Of a DNA stretch of 64,000 bases, positions 1 to 11,417 are shown in pieces. How positions within the stretch are numbered: the stretch's first letter is position 1; the number at the start of each line of letters is the position of its first letter. The notes below the pieces were generated by a model, which was not told the DNA's origin, made no database searches, and worked only from the letters and a program-made list of their open reading frames with translations. The position numbers and the translations under genes are program-made. The stretch is from the NCBI GenBank assembly GCA_026874595.1, contig CM049314.1, forward strand, positions 24,441,729 to 24,505,728. Reading direction: 5' to 3'. This DNA comes from Sipunculus nudus (taxonomy: Eukaryota; Annelida; Sipuncula; Golfingiida; Sipunculidae).

Positions 1-427
1 CTGTCTATTACAAGATCAAAGGTAATCAAGCCCTTGCTTCACTCCCAGCCATATTATGTCTATTTTGTATAACAAATTGATGTTATAGCTAGGAAAGACA
101 CATTTGCATAGTGCTGTTGCAACTGTCAGTCAGTGTAATTTTTTTTCAAATTTACGACACCTGAAACATTTTATACAAAAATACCAATTTCTTCAAATGA
201 TATTTTTTAAATTATAATTTTATATTCATGTTTCACTGAACTGCCACATCATCAACCCGCAGCCCGCCCCGCCCCGCACAGACGTCATTTCGGCCCGCCC
301 CGCCCCGCACTTTCTTAGATGTAGCCCGCCCCGCCCCGCAATATTTCCTATGCGGGGGCCCGCGGGGGACCGCGGCTTGCGGGCCCCCGCGGGCTGCGGG
401 TCAAAACCGGCCCCGCGCAGGGCCCTA
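1..427 (+). mobile_element. Truncated copy of hAT-type non-autonomous element
   Basis: This is the right-hand part of the same element as the complete copy at 3524-4987; the window edge cuts off the left part. It matches 4432-4987 closely but lacks about 130 bases that the other copy has between ATTATGT and CTATTTTGTATAAC, so the copies differ by one internal deletion or insertion. Positions 255-427 hold the GC-rich subterminal block of CCCGCCCCGC units. The end reads CGCGCAGGGCCCTA and the next eight bases, TTACACAC (428-435), are the expected target duplication, but the partner lies off the window. Confidence 0.7.
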
Positions 428-779
428 TTACACACGCAGTACAAAATAAAAACATCATTAATGTTCGTCAAGGTTTATGTTCTGCTTTTATCAAACATCT
501 TATCAGGGGTTACTTCTCTGCAAATGAGTCTACAAATAAACACTTTTACATAAAATTTTAATCAAGTATGATTTTTGTATTGATTTAACTACATAATTTT
601 TTTAATGGAATATTATATAAATGCAGTAGAAAAATATGCTTAATAAAGTGCAGCTGCACTTAATATTTATTTGTAATCAAACAAACAAAGTTTAGGAGTT
701 CATAAATGGGATATTAATATAGGTAATAATATATTCTTAGTCTCACTTTCAATTTTTTTTCTTTTTGCATAATTAAATG
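428..779. other. AT-rich non-coding stretch
   Basis: No coding signature, RNA gene or terminal-repeat structure is visible. Open frames here are short and without recognisable protein features. Confidence 0.5.
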
Positions 780-1135
780 GATTCAGGCCACAATTTTCAT
801 TTGTTGCACAGAGCAGTGTTTAGAGGAATGGCTTGTTTTAGCAAACTCTATCAAATTTGGGGAATTCTATTTTGAAAATGGAAAATTTTAATTATTTTTT
901 AACACCCCCTTTATTCAATTTTTAAATAATACTTCTGGTCAACTCATCTCCACTTTCTTTCTTTCTTATTTACATGCATATTACAGTCACTTAGCTTAGA
1001 TATCAATGCTCTTATATGTAATCAAAAGAGGCCACTGTATATTGTAGTTATCCCATAAACGTACCCAGGCAACTCAAAATGTGAGTATTCTGCACATTTC
1101 TTAAATAATGATATACAAAAACATTCACTCTTGCC
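780..1135. repeat. Old dispersed repeat, copy 1 of 3
   Basis: Shares a diverged but co-linear order of words (TGGCTTGTTTTA, TATCAAATTT, TTGAAAATGGAAAA, AACACCC, CTCCACT, TTACATGCATAT, GTCACTTAG) with 7850-8070 and 37185-37500. The length is about 220-350 bp. No terminal structure is preserved and the family is not identified. Confidence 0.5.
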
Positions 1136-1263
1136 ACATTTAAATTTGTTAGGTTTATAAAAAAATATATTATGAAAATAAATTTAAGATTGATTTTTGG
1201 AGGTAACCACTATCATTTTTAATGTATTCCTTAATCTTAGTATAAACATGTGGAGAGTTCCAT

Positions 1264-1592
1264 TTCGGTATGTGACTACGTGACAGAGCGGTAGCACTCG
1301 CCTCCTATCATATTATATTGTATCCTGGTGTCACCCAGGCCCGGTGTCTTCCACACCTCTCGGTTCTGGGTGTGTAATCAGTCCCATTGCTTGGTCATAA
1401 CACCGAGGATGTCCCAAAGATGCACTCGTTTGTGAGTGATACACGGCTGTGGGACACCGTCTTCCTATTAGGCCTGCACATCGCTCACCCTGAGGGGGGA
1501 CCGACCGTGAAAATTTCACCGCCTTGGCTAAGATTTTAACTCACGACCTCACAGGTTGAGTCTTGTGCTCTACCCCTGAGTCACAGGTTCCG
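1264..1592 (-). mobile_element. tRNA-derived SINE-like repeat, copy 1
   Basis: Read on the minus strand from about 1592, the sequence begins with a tRNA-like head. GACTCAGGGGTAGAGCA resembles a pol III A box, and GGTCGTGAGTTAAAATC about 30 bases on resembles a B box. A body follows with TTTCACGGTCG, TCAGGGTGAGC, CACTCACAAACGAGTGCA and CCTCGGTG. The body recurs at 9930-10200 and in weaker form at 47480-47720. The exact borders are uncertain. Confidence 0.55.
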
Positions 1593-2845
1593 GAATTCGG
1601 TTTAATTTTAGCCAGGATTCGGGTATTAGTTCGGGTATATTTTTATTTAAGTACTGCTTTTTGTTTGCCTTTTGAAGAGGCCCTGGGTCTGGTGTGGAAT
1701 TTATTTAAGGACGTGTGTTTGCTTTGGTTTTCGGCATCATGTATAGTTTCAGTTAGGTGATATGTCTGTGATGCTGAATACTGGATTCCATTTTATTTTC
1801 AGGTTCTGTACTGGCGTTAAATATTACGTATTGACGTAAACAATTATATTCAGTTGTTTATCAGACTGTGATCCTTAATAACTTATTCCGTTTATTTACA
1901 TTTGGAAATCATGTCGATAATCCTGGCCCTTATAATGAGGATGCCTGTTGATCCAGTACTGGATTACACCGGTGACACGGATGAAGATCTGGATATCAGG
2001 CACATGGGTAATCAGTAAAATGGATCGTTCAAAATATGATATATAATTAGGGCCGTGTTAACCTGTCGCAATAAGTAAATGAGAGTAGGCATGACAGAAC
2101 AAGCTTTGATGCAAGTTTATTGAAAAAATTGTGACGATTTAAGAACATGAATCAAGAATCAGTAAGATGCTAGTCAAACTTTCAAAAATAAATGAAAAAA
2201 AGTAAATGTCAGATATGATTTGAAACAACAAACAACTATAGAGTAACAGTTTATATGAACATGTTCAAATTATTAGATTCGAAAGTTCAATGCTATGTTT
2301 ATCATGTCAAAAACGCTTAATACTCACTAGCACTGTCACTGGCCATTGCCGGTCTTTCAGAAATCCTGATTCGTTCTTTAAGTCCAGAGAGTATATAAGA
2401 GGACATGCGAGCTTAATATACTGAAAAAATTGAAACGTAAAATATTCATTCCCTATCGATAACGCTAGTCGTGTGCTGGTTTGTAGTATTGTTTATGCGT
2501 TTTTTTTGTTTTTTTTTTTAAATTTTACATTCTTTTCTAACCTAAATTTTAATATTTATCAGAGTGCCAAGTAAGGGAATTTTGATGTTGATTCCATAGT
2601 GTAATATTGCTTCATGGTATTCATGGCCTTATTGTCGTTCATTTTCGATTTTCGATGGATATTAGTCAACAGAATCCGGGAAAAAAGACGGAGAAGCCAG
2701 TGGAGAAATTTCCAAATTCCATACAGCTGGTGATCGGACTCGTCTCCAAGGTGCATTCAGGAGACCATCCAGAATGTATCAAACTTCCAGCCGGCCGTTA
2801 TAGATGTGGAGATAAATTTAGGCTTGTCATATACATAGGGAAATA
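1593..2845. other. Non-coding stretch, nothing recognised
   Basis: Mostly AT-rich unique-looking DNA. Open frames are under 80 codons with no recognisable domain. No RNA gene or terminal repeats were seen. Confidence 0.45.
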
Positions 2846-2858
2846 ATATATATATATA

Positions 2859-2903
<45 letters not shown>
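2846..2903. repeat. (TA)n microsatellite
   Basis: About 58 bases of nearly pure TA dinucleotide with one TTT interruption. Confidence 0.95.
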
Positions 2904-2907
<4 letters not shown>

Positions 2908-3515
2908 CTGCATTGGATTTTTTTTGGAAATCAGACCGAGATCTAATTTTATCCACATTGAAAGTAGCACGGGGACTGAAGCTTAATATTGTTACATTAA
3001 AACGGGACAAACTTTATAAACAATATTAATTAAATACGATTCCCTGCTTTTAAATAGCATGACACCAAGGCATGCCACCGTAAAAAAATGAAATGGACAC
3101 GAGTGATTTTTTTAATAAGGCTTCACTCTTTTTTTATCATATTGTCCTTCTGTATATATTGCTCGTTTATTTCTTGTGTCAGCGCTTGGCAGACAGACTT
3201 TAGGCCGAGCAACCCTTTGAGGTGTGGGGCTTCTGGAGACAAACTCAAGTTCAGCTTCTTTGGTTTGGAAATGACGAAAGAGACTTCTGTAAATGGCGCA
3301 TATATAATACTAAATTCGCACATTTTGGGTACATCTACATAATATAAGTCCCCAATGAGGACAACGTATGCCGTATTGTAATCTCATGAATGAGGAGTCA
3401 TTCTGTGAAGCAAAACCAAAATCACAAGCATTCGAAGACGAACGAGGCCTTCTGCGAATTTATCGCAGATAAATATTGACCATTGGAGGTGCTTCAGGGC
3501 GATCATTACCGGTGA
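2904..3515. other. Non-coding stretch, nothing recognised
   Basis: Short open frames on both strands (3088-3342 and 3123-3323) overlap antisense to each other, and neither resembles a known protein. Confidence 0.45.
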
Positions 3516-4995
3516 CTCTGAATAAGGGCCTTGCGCGGGCTGAAAAATTGAACCGCCCAGCATTATGCCTTGTCAGCCCGCAGCCCGCCCCGCAATCAAA
3601 GAAATAAATTCAGCCCGCTCCGCCCCGCAGTTACTATGATTCTTTCAGCCCGCACCCGCCCCGCGAAATTTTCTTTCAGCCCGCACCCGCCCCGCCCCGC
3701 ATTTTTTAAGTTTCTTGCCCGCAGTCCAGCCCGCAAAATAATTAAAATAGTTTTCGGATCAAAAGGTTTACCTATCAAGATATTTTACAGCACATATATA
3801 AGACACGCTTATTATTAATATATATGAAATGTTTGTTGTTTGGAAAGAAAAATTTATTTGAATACGTTTTTGCAATAATTCAAACCATAATTCATGAAAT
3901 AAAATAATGTTTGATTGGTTAGATGGATTTAATTTATAGATAATAATTTAACACACCTTAAACATGTTTTCATATTTTACAAGGGAAATAAACAAACCTT
4001 TGGTTAATTGTGTCTGTTTCTACTTAAATATATATAAAAAATTAGACTTCTTCAAAGTATTTGTACCCAAAGTGACCCTTTAGAATAGTATTGGCTAATC
4101 ACAAGCCATCAAACTAACGATATGTGTTGCTGGTTAAAGTTTTTCAGTCACAGTCTGCTAATTAGCTGAAACAGGCAGGTCAAGGGGTAATCTGACTGAT
4201 ATGGCTTTCGGATCAGGATGTTCATTGAGATCTAGACATGGCTAGAGCCTTTTTTCTTATAGCAATCATCAACACATTATGCTGTGACCAAACAGTGATT
4301 TGACCAGCCAGTGGTCAATGTCATTTACAATTAGACAGCGCATGTAGTTACAATTAGATAATCAGTCCACCTTAGGCGTTGTGCAGTTCCAAGTCAATTG
4401 AGTCACCTACAGAGCCAGCTGTAGCCACACACTGTCTATTACAAGATCAAAGATAATCAAGCCCTTGCTTCAGACCCAGCCATATTATGTAATATGTGGG
4501 ACCTGACACAAGTAAAGGTTTACAGTCCATATACAACATCAGGCCAGGTAACTTTATACAAAGTTATGACGAGCTCCCATTGCAAAGACAATTGTTTAAG
4601 GTCTAGATTTCAGATTAAGGATGCATCATCTATTTTGTATAACAAATCGATGTTATACCTAGAAAAGACACGTTTGCATAGTGTTGTTACAACTGTCAGT
4701 CAGTGTAAGGGTTTAACAGGAATAATTTTTTTTCAAATTTACGAAACCTGAAAACATTTTATACAAAATACCAATTTCTTCAAATGATATTTTTTTAAAG
4801 TATAATTTCATATTCATGTTTTACTGAACTGCCAGAACATCAACCCGCAGCCCGGCCCGCCCCGCACATACATAAGTTTTGCCCGCCCCGCCGCGCACTT
4901 TCATGAAGTAGCCCGCCCCGCCCCGCAAATATTCCTATGCGGGGGCCCGCGGGCTGCGGGTCAAAACCCGCCCCGCGCAGGGCCCTACTCTGAAT
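3516..4995 (+). mobile_element. Complete hAT-type non-autonomous transposon with 8-bp TSD
   Basis: The eight bases CTCTGAAT occur immediately outside both ends (3516-3523 and 4988-4995), the target-site duplication length of hAT transposons. The element itself spans 3524-4987 (1,464 bp). Its ends are imperfect inverted repeats: left AAGGGCCTTGCGCGGG, right (reverse complement) TAGGGCCCTGCGCGGG. Inside each end lies a GC-rich block of CCCGCCCCGC-type units (about 3555-3735 and 4845-4985). These blocks are in the same orientation at both ends rather than inverted. The middle is AT-rich and has no recognisable transposase, so the element would need an enzyme supplied in trans. A second, window-edge copy is at 1-427. 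Confidence 0.85.
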
Positions 4996-5629
4996 ACAAG
5001 CATTAACATTAAAATGGTGAAATCATAAGGAATATTAAGTTATTAATCATTATTTTTAGAATAACTGAATTCTGTAAAGGTAGTTAATGTATTTTTAATC
5101 AGTTTAGGTGCCTAGCTTTATCGTTTGCACTATTTTCGTATAATCCTGACAATAACGAATTGCGACAAGATAAATCGAACGCGCTTCATATGCAGCTGTT
5201 TCAACATTTGCAGAATCTGTTTATCTGAAATTGATAATCTGTTTGAATATTTCTTGCCAACCAATGCTATTTATAACCTGTTCAGTTTTGAACTGATCTG
5301 GTAGCATATTACTGGTACCTATCTTCGACACTCGGCATTGGAATATCGAGTCTTGATTAAGAAGGATTTTAGTAAATTCATTATTTGGAAGCAAATCCTT
5401 GTTTGGTCTGCAGAGATAAGATTTTAACCATAAACGCTTTTCCCACCTTTTATATCTGAAAATATTGTGTTAGCCTTATCTTAATAGATGATGGATCAAC
5501 AGCGTGCAGTGCACGTGTTACTGGAATGAATTGTTAAAAATCTTAAAAAAAGAAGGATTTGTGGGATATTTCGATACAAGGGTTATCGATGACAAGAAGT
5601 GGTTCGATTGTAAATAGGTTTTATAAGAA

Positions 5630-5634
<5 letters not shown>
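4996..5634. other. Non-coding stretch, nothing recognised
   Basis: AT-rich DNA with no open frame of note and no repeat structure recognised. Confidence 0.45.

Positions 5635-5670
<36 letters not shown>
5635..5670. repeat. (TA)n microsatellite left of the ribozyme palindrome
   Basis: About 36 bases of TA. A matching tract follows the palindrome at 5902-5937. Confidence 0.95.
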
Positions 5671-5674
<4 letters not shown>

Positions 5675-5760
5675 GGTAGTGTTACCCTCCGATGTAAAGT
5701 GCTCTATGGCCTACAAGCTAGGCCAGAGCGGTATAACTCTGAAGAAAAACAACACTGTTA

Positions 5761-5808
5761 ATTCACAACAGACTGTTTCACGGGATGCGACCCGATCATC
5801 AGGTGAAT
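5761..5808 (-). ncRNA. Type I hammerhead ribozyme, minus-strand copy
   Basis: Because the palindrome is perfect, the minus strand of the left arm reads the same 48-nt hammerhead as 5829-5876 on the plus strand. Predicted cleavage falls between 5767 and 5766. A transcript from either strand would contain one sense ribozyme and one antisense copy that could pair with it and hide it. Confidence 0.65.
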
Positions 5809-5828
5809 GTGGTTAGAATTCTAACCAC

Positions 5829-5876
5829 ATTCACCTGATGATCGGGTCGCATCCCGTGAAACAGTCTGTTGTGAAT
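5829..5876 (+). ncRNA. Type I hammerhead ribozyme, plus-strand copy
   Basis: All core parts are in order. Stem I 5' strand is ATTCAC (5829-5834). Core CTGATGA is at 5835-5841. Stem II is CGGG/CCCG (5843-5846 with 5853-5856) with loop TCGCAT. Core GAA is at 5858-5860. A 3-bp stem III ACA/TGT (5861-5863 with 5867-5869) is closed by GTC. The cleavage base is T at 5870, and the stem I 3' strand GTGAAT (5871-5876) pairs perfectly with ATTCAC. Self-cleavage is predicted after 5870. Oddities are a U-U mismatch at the base of stem II and a GUU rather than GUC or GUA cleavage triplet. The very short stem III resembles retroelement hammerheads, which often work as dimers. Confidence 0.7.
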
Positions 5877-5900
5877 TAACAGTGTTGTTTTTCTTCAGAG

Positions 5901-5937
<37 letters not shown>

Positions 5938-5938
<1 letters not shown>

Positions 5939-7100
5939 CATATACTAGAATTTCTAATTAATGATTTTATGTATTACCGATATGCAAGGGATATTGCACA
6001 ATATACTTCGTCATCAGAAGTGTCACTGTGAACTTCTTGTTGAGTTGTGTTGCTCCATTATCATTTTAAAGAGTATTCATATATTGATGTGTTCCTCTTT
6101 TAGAAAAAGCTATTGTTTCAGACTTCATGTGAAACAAATGATCATACCTTCAAAACAAATTCCGTTTATGATAATGTGATCTCAGTAATCTTTGCCCCTA
6201 ATGCATTTGACTCTGTTTCCCTTAACATACAAATTATGTGCGACTAAATACTAGCAAAGATAAAATTCCAATGTAACAAAACCAGGCCATTATATATGTG
6301 CATGGTGGACTCTTCATCACGGCTCATTCGATTTCTGTATGTTCCCTTTTAATTTAAACAGGGCCTAAACCAAGTCGCGTTCTAGACCGGTATTTTTTTC
6401 CAATTAAGAAACAGCATCCAGTCCACCCTCACTTGATCTCAGATTTTCTCCTTAATATAAGCAGAGGCCAAATATGGTCTCTCGGTTTTAAATTTCCTAA
6501 TAGAAACAGAACGGATATATTGTAATTCGATTTTTGTATTTTTTAACTTTTTGATGGTAGCGGTACGATATATTGAAGAAATGCATTAATAAAAGTCAAT
6601 TGTCACGGCTATATTTGCCAAAATTATCAAGAAATGATCACAACTGTTGTGGCATGTTTCATAGGTTTCGTCAATTCGATGACAAATTCATGTTTGTGAT
6701 GAGGCTCTCTGTTATGATAAAGATGTTTTATTAGAGTCACCACGTGAACAATCGTGTATGTGTGACTATTTGTGTGCGTGTAATAATACTTTAAAAACGG
6801 AAACATCTATAGTCAGTACCACGGTGTGGCACCCATTGAAATTTGGGGATTATTCTTTGAAAATCAATAATTATAGTCTGACCTTAAAACTTATGAAAAC
6901 ACATGCACTTGGCAGAAAGTGAGGCTGTCGTTTCAGCATATCTTATCGTTAATCAAACTGATTTCCCTTATTTTGAGTGCCTATTTACAAAATAATGAGG
7001 AGATCAACTCACAAACGTTTAGAATACAACTTTTCATACATCGTAGTGTTCCGCTTCCACTGTTACCCATATACAGGACTCTAGGGGACGGCGCACTCGT

Positions 7101-7104
<4 letters not shown>
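5938..7104. other. Non-coding stretch, nothing recognised
   Basis: AT-rich. The open frames at 5961-6179 and 6919-7179 lack recognisable protein features; the latter runs into the (TA)n tract. Confidence 0.45.
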
Positions 7105-7177
<73 letters not shown>

Positions 7178-7178
7178 A
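7105..7178. repeat. (TA)n then (TATG)n microsatellite
   Basis: TA dinucleotides to about 7153, then GTAT tetranucleotides to 7178. Confidence 0.95.
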
Positions 7179-7849
7179 ACAATCTTTCTGTGTAATCATT
7201 GATTTCAAGAAATGCCTTAACATTTCCGTCATTTCGCGTAATGCCTCCAGTCATTACGTGATATGACTAAATGTTGAAAATGAAGAAGTATAATTACATA
7301 GATTGGCTGACTCCAAATCAGGCAATGTATGGAATAGAATAGTGAGATATGAGCAGATATTTTTCAGGATATTATTTAAGCAACTGAACAATTTTTTTCA
7401 CAACTGAGTTAGGGGCTGTTAGGATATATCTTACAATTGGGGCCTTCAGCTACCATTAACATTGAGTGACAGTGGGAAAAACCGCTATGTTTGTGTTAGT
7501 GTAGCAGGGGGCTAGGAAACCAAACATTAGTCTCTTTCGGTAGCAGTTACCAGTGAGTAGCTAGGAAAGTATTAGCTGATACCTTCTATGGTAGGGATCT
7601 CAGATACCCATCAGCAGTAGCTTATGCTGATCTACAGTTGTATAGGTCTTTGTTAGTTGTCCTACCTTACCACCTGTATTTTTTCATTTTTTTTTTATTA
7701 CGCAATCTTTCATAGAATTTAAGTTCATATGATTTATATGTTAATCTGTGTTGAGAAATATTAGTTACTTTTATTAGTTTTTATTAACTGAATGTATTCT
7801 TTCATATAACTATAAGGTTCATCATCATTTTTTCTCATTGTTTCAGGCC

Positions 7850-8070
7850 ACAATTTTACATAGTGCAATCTATACTAAGTTGGCTTGTTTTAACATGCTT
7901 ATCAAATTTTCTTTTTTTTTTCTGATTTGAAAATTGACTTTAATTCATTCAATAAATAAAGGTATTATCATATCTCAGCTCATCTTTACTATCTTCCTGA
8001 TTCTATAATTCACAGGGTTTCATGCATTCTCAATTATGCATTTTAAATGCATTTTACATTCACATAGTTG
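7850..8070. repeat. Old dispersed repeat, copy 2 of 3
   Basis: Diverged match to 780-1135 and 37185-37500, beginning with CAGGCCACAATTTT and TTGGCTTGTTTTAACATGC. Confidence 0.5.
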
Positions 8071-8539
8071 ATTTCTAATACTTTTACAAACATGTGATCA
8101 TGAGAGTCACCCTGGAAACAAGTGCTGCAGACAGGGATTTATATGATGCAATGGTGCCGGAGAAAGAATATGCGAGTATAACAAATGCAAGTGTCTCAGA
8201 AACAAAATCAAATGCTCTAGCCGCTGTCACAATTGCACGTTCAAGCGGTAGTATTAGTGTAACGCCGTAGTTAAATAAGTAGAGTATTTGTGAGCATTTG
8301 CATAAACTAAAGCTGTCTGATGAACCTCTGCTAACCAATAAACCCTTGTGTCAACGTATGCCGTGTTCATTTTTTTATCCAGACATTTTATTTAATGATT
8401 TGGCATAAATTTAAGTCATTTCATGAAAAGATTGAACATTTTAGTCATTTCATGTAACGACTGGTGGTCATCACGTCAAATGACTGGAATATTAAGGCAT
8501 TGACTAGGAACACAGTTTTACTGTAACAAATATAACCTT
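8071..8539. other. Non-coding stretch, nothing recognised
   Basis: An open frame at 8084-8338 (minus) has no recognisable domain. No terminal repeats or RNA gene were seen. Confidence 0.4.
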
Positions 8540-8804
8540 CCCATATCCAGTGCTATACGATACCACCGGGCTATGGCGTACACCACAAATAGCAGTCGAT
8601 TCTCCCTGTTCATTGAAAGTCGCTGTGTAGATACATAATGTAGGTAACTACGTCACTTCCTTACTTCTTTTAAATTATTTTCGAACACGCACAGCATGTG
8701 GGGATGTGTGGCAACTCAGCGGTAGACCAACCTACAAAGAATCGAAAGGACATGGGTTCGATTCTGATTCGAAGTGGACCGACCGGTGTCTATACTCATG
8801 TACC

Positions 8805-8857
<53 letters not shown>

Positions 8858-9120
8858 CATCCGATAGGGGTAATATATATGCGCTTTGTTGACTTGGGAA
8901 GAAAACAGGGAAATGGTATATTTAATATTTGAATCGAACTTTGCATTAATATCAAAAGTTGCAATAATAAAACTAACTTCCCCTTCCTTAAAGCTGAATA
9001 ATCACTGGATAAACAAACGTACACTCGGACACACATGAACATACATATGCGGAGAGCAAAGTGACACGCAAGAACGAACTCGTGTATACACACAAAAGGG
9101 AAAAGCACATTACACATTAC
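8540..9120 (+). mobile_element. Dispersed element with tRNA-like pol III boxes, copy 1
   Basis: Co-linear with 24430-24860: TCTCCCTGTTCATTGAAAGT, then CATGGGTTCGATTCTGATTC, then ATGTACC and a (CT)n tract, then GGTATATTTAATATTTGA, then an A/C-rich tail. GGTTCGATTC (about 8756-8765) matches a pol III B box, and GGCAACTCAGCGGTAGAC about 45 bases upstream resembles an A box, so a tRNA-derived SINE origin is likely for the middle part. Similarity extends about 170 bases upstream of the A-box-like region, so the unit may be composite or a larger repeat. Confidence 0.5.
8808..8854. repeat. (CT)n microsatellite
   Basis: About 47 bases of CT repeats inside the SINE-like element. The homologous position at about 24620-24640 also has a CT tract, so the microsatellite came with the element. 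Confidence 0.9.
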
Positions 9121-9135
9121 ATGTCACGCAACAAT

Positions 9136-9332
9136 CAGGGGCGGATCCAGGATTTAGGGGGAAACAAGGGAGGGGGTCCAACCCAGGAGGACTAATGACA
9201 AACCTGGAAAAAAAGTCCCAAGGTCCGGAAATGGGGGGGTCCAGGTCGCAAATTTTTGCCTTAGACTTTTAAAAAGGTTGCGGCGGATGAAAAAAAAAGG
9301 GGGGGGGCAGACCCCACTCGATTCGTTTCTGG
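9136..9332 (+). mobile_element. CAGGGGCGGATCC-ended MITE, copy 1
   Basis: Starts CAGGGGCGGATCCAGGATTT and keeps the family order GGTCCAACC, GGAGGACTA, GGTCCGGAAA, a G run, AAAAAGGTTGC, a G run. The right inverted end has decayed to GATTCGTTTCTG. Five relatives are in this window. Confidence 0.7.
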
Positions 9333-9929
9333 GTCTAATATGAATTTAAAACAAATTTAATGGGAATTATGACAAAAATGATACCTTAATGAAATCTTTT
9401 GTCACGTCATTATTTAGGAGTGATGCTCATGAGTCTGTATATGTACATTTTCAAAAAAAATTTGTTTTTTGCTGTCTCATATTTGTATCTTGAAAATATA
9501 AACCCGACATGCTTTAACCAATCTCATGGATGGTATTATGGATTACCAAATTTTTAAGTTATTTATGATTTTAATTTCCACCCTTTAAAATCTCAGATTT
9601 TTTTGTCATGCCATGAAATAGATTATATAAGCAATGGATTCACATAGTATATGTATAATCTTACTCTGACATGTTACCTTATTTAAAAATTATAACCTTT
9701 CCCTTTTTTTTTATTCCTTGTTTAATGTATTTGTTTAAGCAAGCCAGTCAAGCCAAATACTATTGTATGTAATGATTTTATTACATGTATAGCAATAAAC
9801 TTTATCTTATCTTATCTCTTATCGTATCTTATCTTGTCTTATAAGATTTGTGTCGGTGGAGGTTACCGCTTTTATTTTAAATGCCTGCTTAACTAAGTAC
9901 TCTGTACATCTGCATAGTTCCATTCCCGG
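9333..9929. other. Non-coding stretch with AT-rich tail and TTATC repeats
   Basis: Positions 9800-9845 hold a short degenerate run of CTTATCTTAT units. Nothing else was recognised. Confidence 0.4.
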
Positions 9930-10200
9930 TTTCGGACCACGTGACCGGCGCTTTTTCCCCGATTTTCCTGGTGTCAACCGGGCTCTGTGTACCACTCTTG
10001 CGAGTCCTGGGTGTATGTCATTTCCATTAATGGGATATATCACCGAGGAACCCGTGAAAGGCGCACTTGTTTGTGAATGAAACAAGACTGATGGGCACAT
10101 GCAGTCTCTCCGTTAAGCCTGAAGAGAGCTCACCCTGAGTGAGGTTCGACCGTGAAAATATCACTTTGAGTCCGGTGCTTACCACAGACCCTTTCCCTTT
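9930..10200 (-). mobile_element. SINE-like repeat, copy 2
   Basis: Matches copy 1 (1264-1592) in order: CCTGGTGTCA, CCGGGCTCTGTGT, CTGGGTGT, CACCGAGGA, GCACT-GTTTGTGA, CACCCTGAG, CGACCGTGAAAAT. The tRNA-like head at the minus-strand start is eroded. Confidence 0.5.
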
Positions 10201-11417
10201 GACGCCATTTTTTATTTGAATATTTATAACCATCGACTAAACATTGAGATTAATTAAGTATATTCATGTTTTCTCATATGAATATGTATAATATTTTATG
10301 AATATTCATAACCTTACCCTTTTGCATGTTCCTTTATATGAATGTTTTTCACTTTGATTCAGGTATCTGATGATATTCTTAGTGCAAGTTAGTCAAGCAG
10401 TCATTCCAACAATTGAATATGACTACACCAGGCACTTAACCATATAAACCAGTAGTTAAAAACACTTAAATGTATGCGCCGCATCTCCTGAAGTGAAAAG
10501 CTGTATTTCAAGGCCAAGTGGACAGTGGTGACACCTACCAGGAAATTCCGAAACAAAAGGAGTGTCACAGGACACGTTTCTCCCAAGGGCAATAACGTAA
10601 ACATTAATGTAGCTATCTGTTTTAAAATGTATAATTGTGTCAGTTACTGCAAATCTTCAGTTATATCTATTGAATTTGCTGAAAAATAATTCCAGGGATT
10701 ATTTCACCAGTTAAAGTGTTCATTTTTCTTTAACTCTAATAACAGGTGCTTCATTTTTATTTATCTCTAATAATCGGCTAAAAATAATCAGCCGAGAAAG
10801 TGATTCTGCTGCCAAAGTCTTTATACATAAACTCTTCCTCGCGTTTATTTGTGATTCATTGTACACACAATCAGATTAAACAAACAACAGGGAAAGATTC
10901 AGAGGTGGTGCCTGGGGATGTGAACCTCTTTTTGCTGACCAGAAATAAAATATCTGGGAAATGGAATAATATACACTCAATACAGAGAAACGGCTCCTGC
11001 TCATGTGATAAGTAAAGTCTGAGGGAACACCCTTCACACTCGTTTAACTCTCACCTGAGCTTTGCCAGATTTTTTCAAATGTCTTGAAACTTGAGCCCTC
11101 GTCTAGTCTTTTTTATGCAATTACATAACCTTTGTTCACTTTAAGACAGTCATAATAGTTGTAAAGTACCTTGTAACAAATGGATGTTCAACACCAGCAA
11201 AACTTTATACTTGTTAGGGAACGGGTGCTTCGTCTACTTGATTACTTTTGTTCAAGACCATGTATCTAGTCACTATATCTTAACACTTGCTTATTGTAAT
11301 TACTCAAAATATGTAACAGAGGAAGCAGAAGTAAGAAATATAAGCATTAGAAGTGTAGAGCTAGGTTACCATTGATAATATTCTCAAGAAATTCAACAAT
11401 TAAATGAGACTTACTTG
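10201..11417. other. Non-coding stretch, nothing recognised
   Basis: AT-rich with short open frames on both strands, none recognisable. It ends at the left border of the GC-rich retrotransposon block. Confidence 0.4.

Larger units (their letters stand above)
5671..5905. mobile_element. Retroelement fragment carrying a perfect 174-bp palindrome (Penelope-like or retrozyme-like)
   Basis: Positions 5732-5818 are the exact reverse complement of 5819-5905, with no spacer (centre GAATTC at 5816-5821), giving two 87-bp arms. A 61-base single-copy lead-in (5671-5731) precedes the left arm, and both outer sides run into (TA)n. Each arm holds a hammerhead ribozyme motif. Hammerheads combined with inverted terminal repeats are known in Penelope-like retroelements and retrozymes of animals including bivalves, so a head-to-head pair of such ends is the best explanation. 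No reverse transcriptase or GIY-YIG frame is present. A fold-back artefact of library preparation or assembly is the main alternative. Confidence 0.6.

Noticed and set aside
5819-5905. Transcription terminator
   Set aside because: The stem-loop is far too long and is symmetric about the centre. The hammerhead motif explains its conserved parts.
8700-8790. Functional tRNA gene
   Set aside because: A and B boxes are present, but no cloverleaf with acceptor stem can be drawn and the sequence recurs as a repeat at 24.5 kb.
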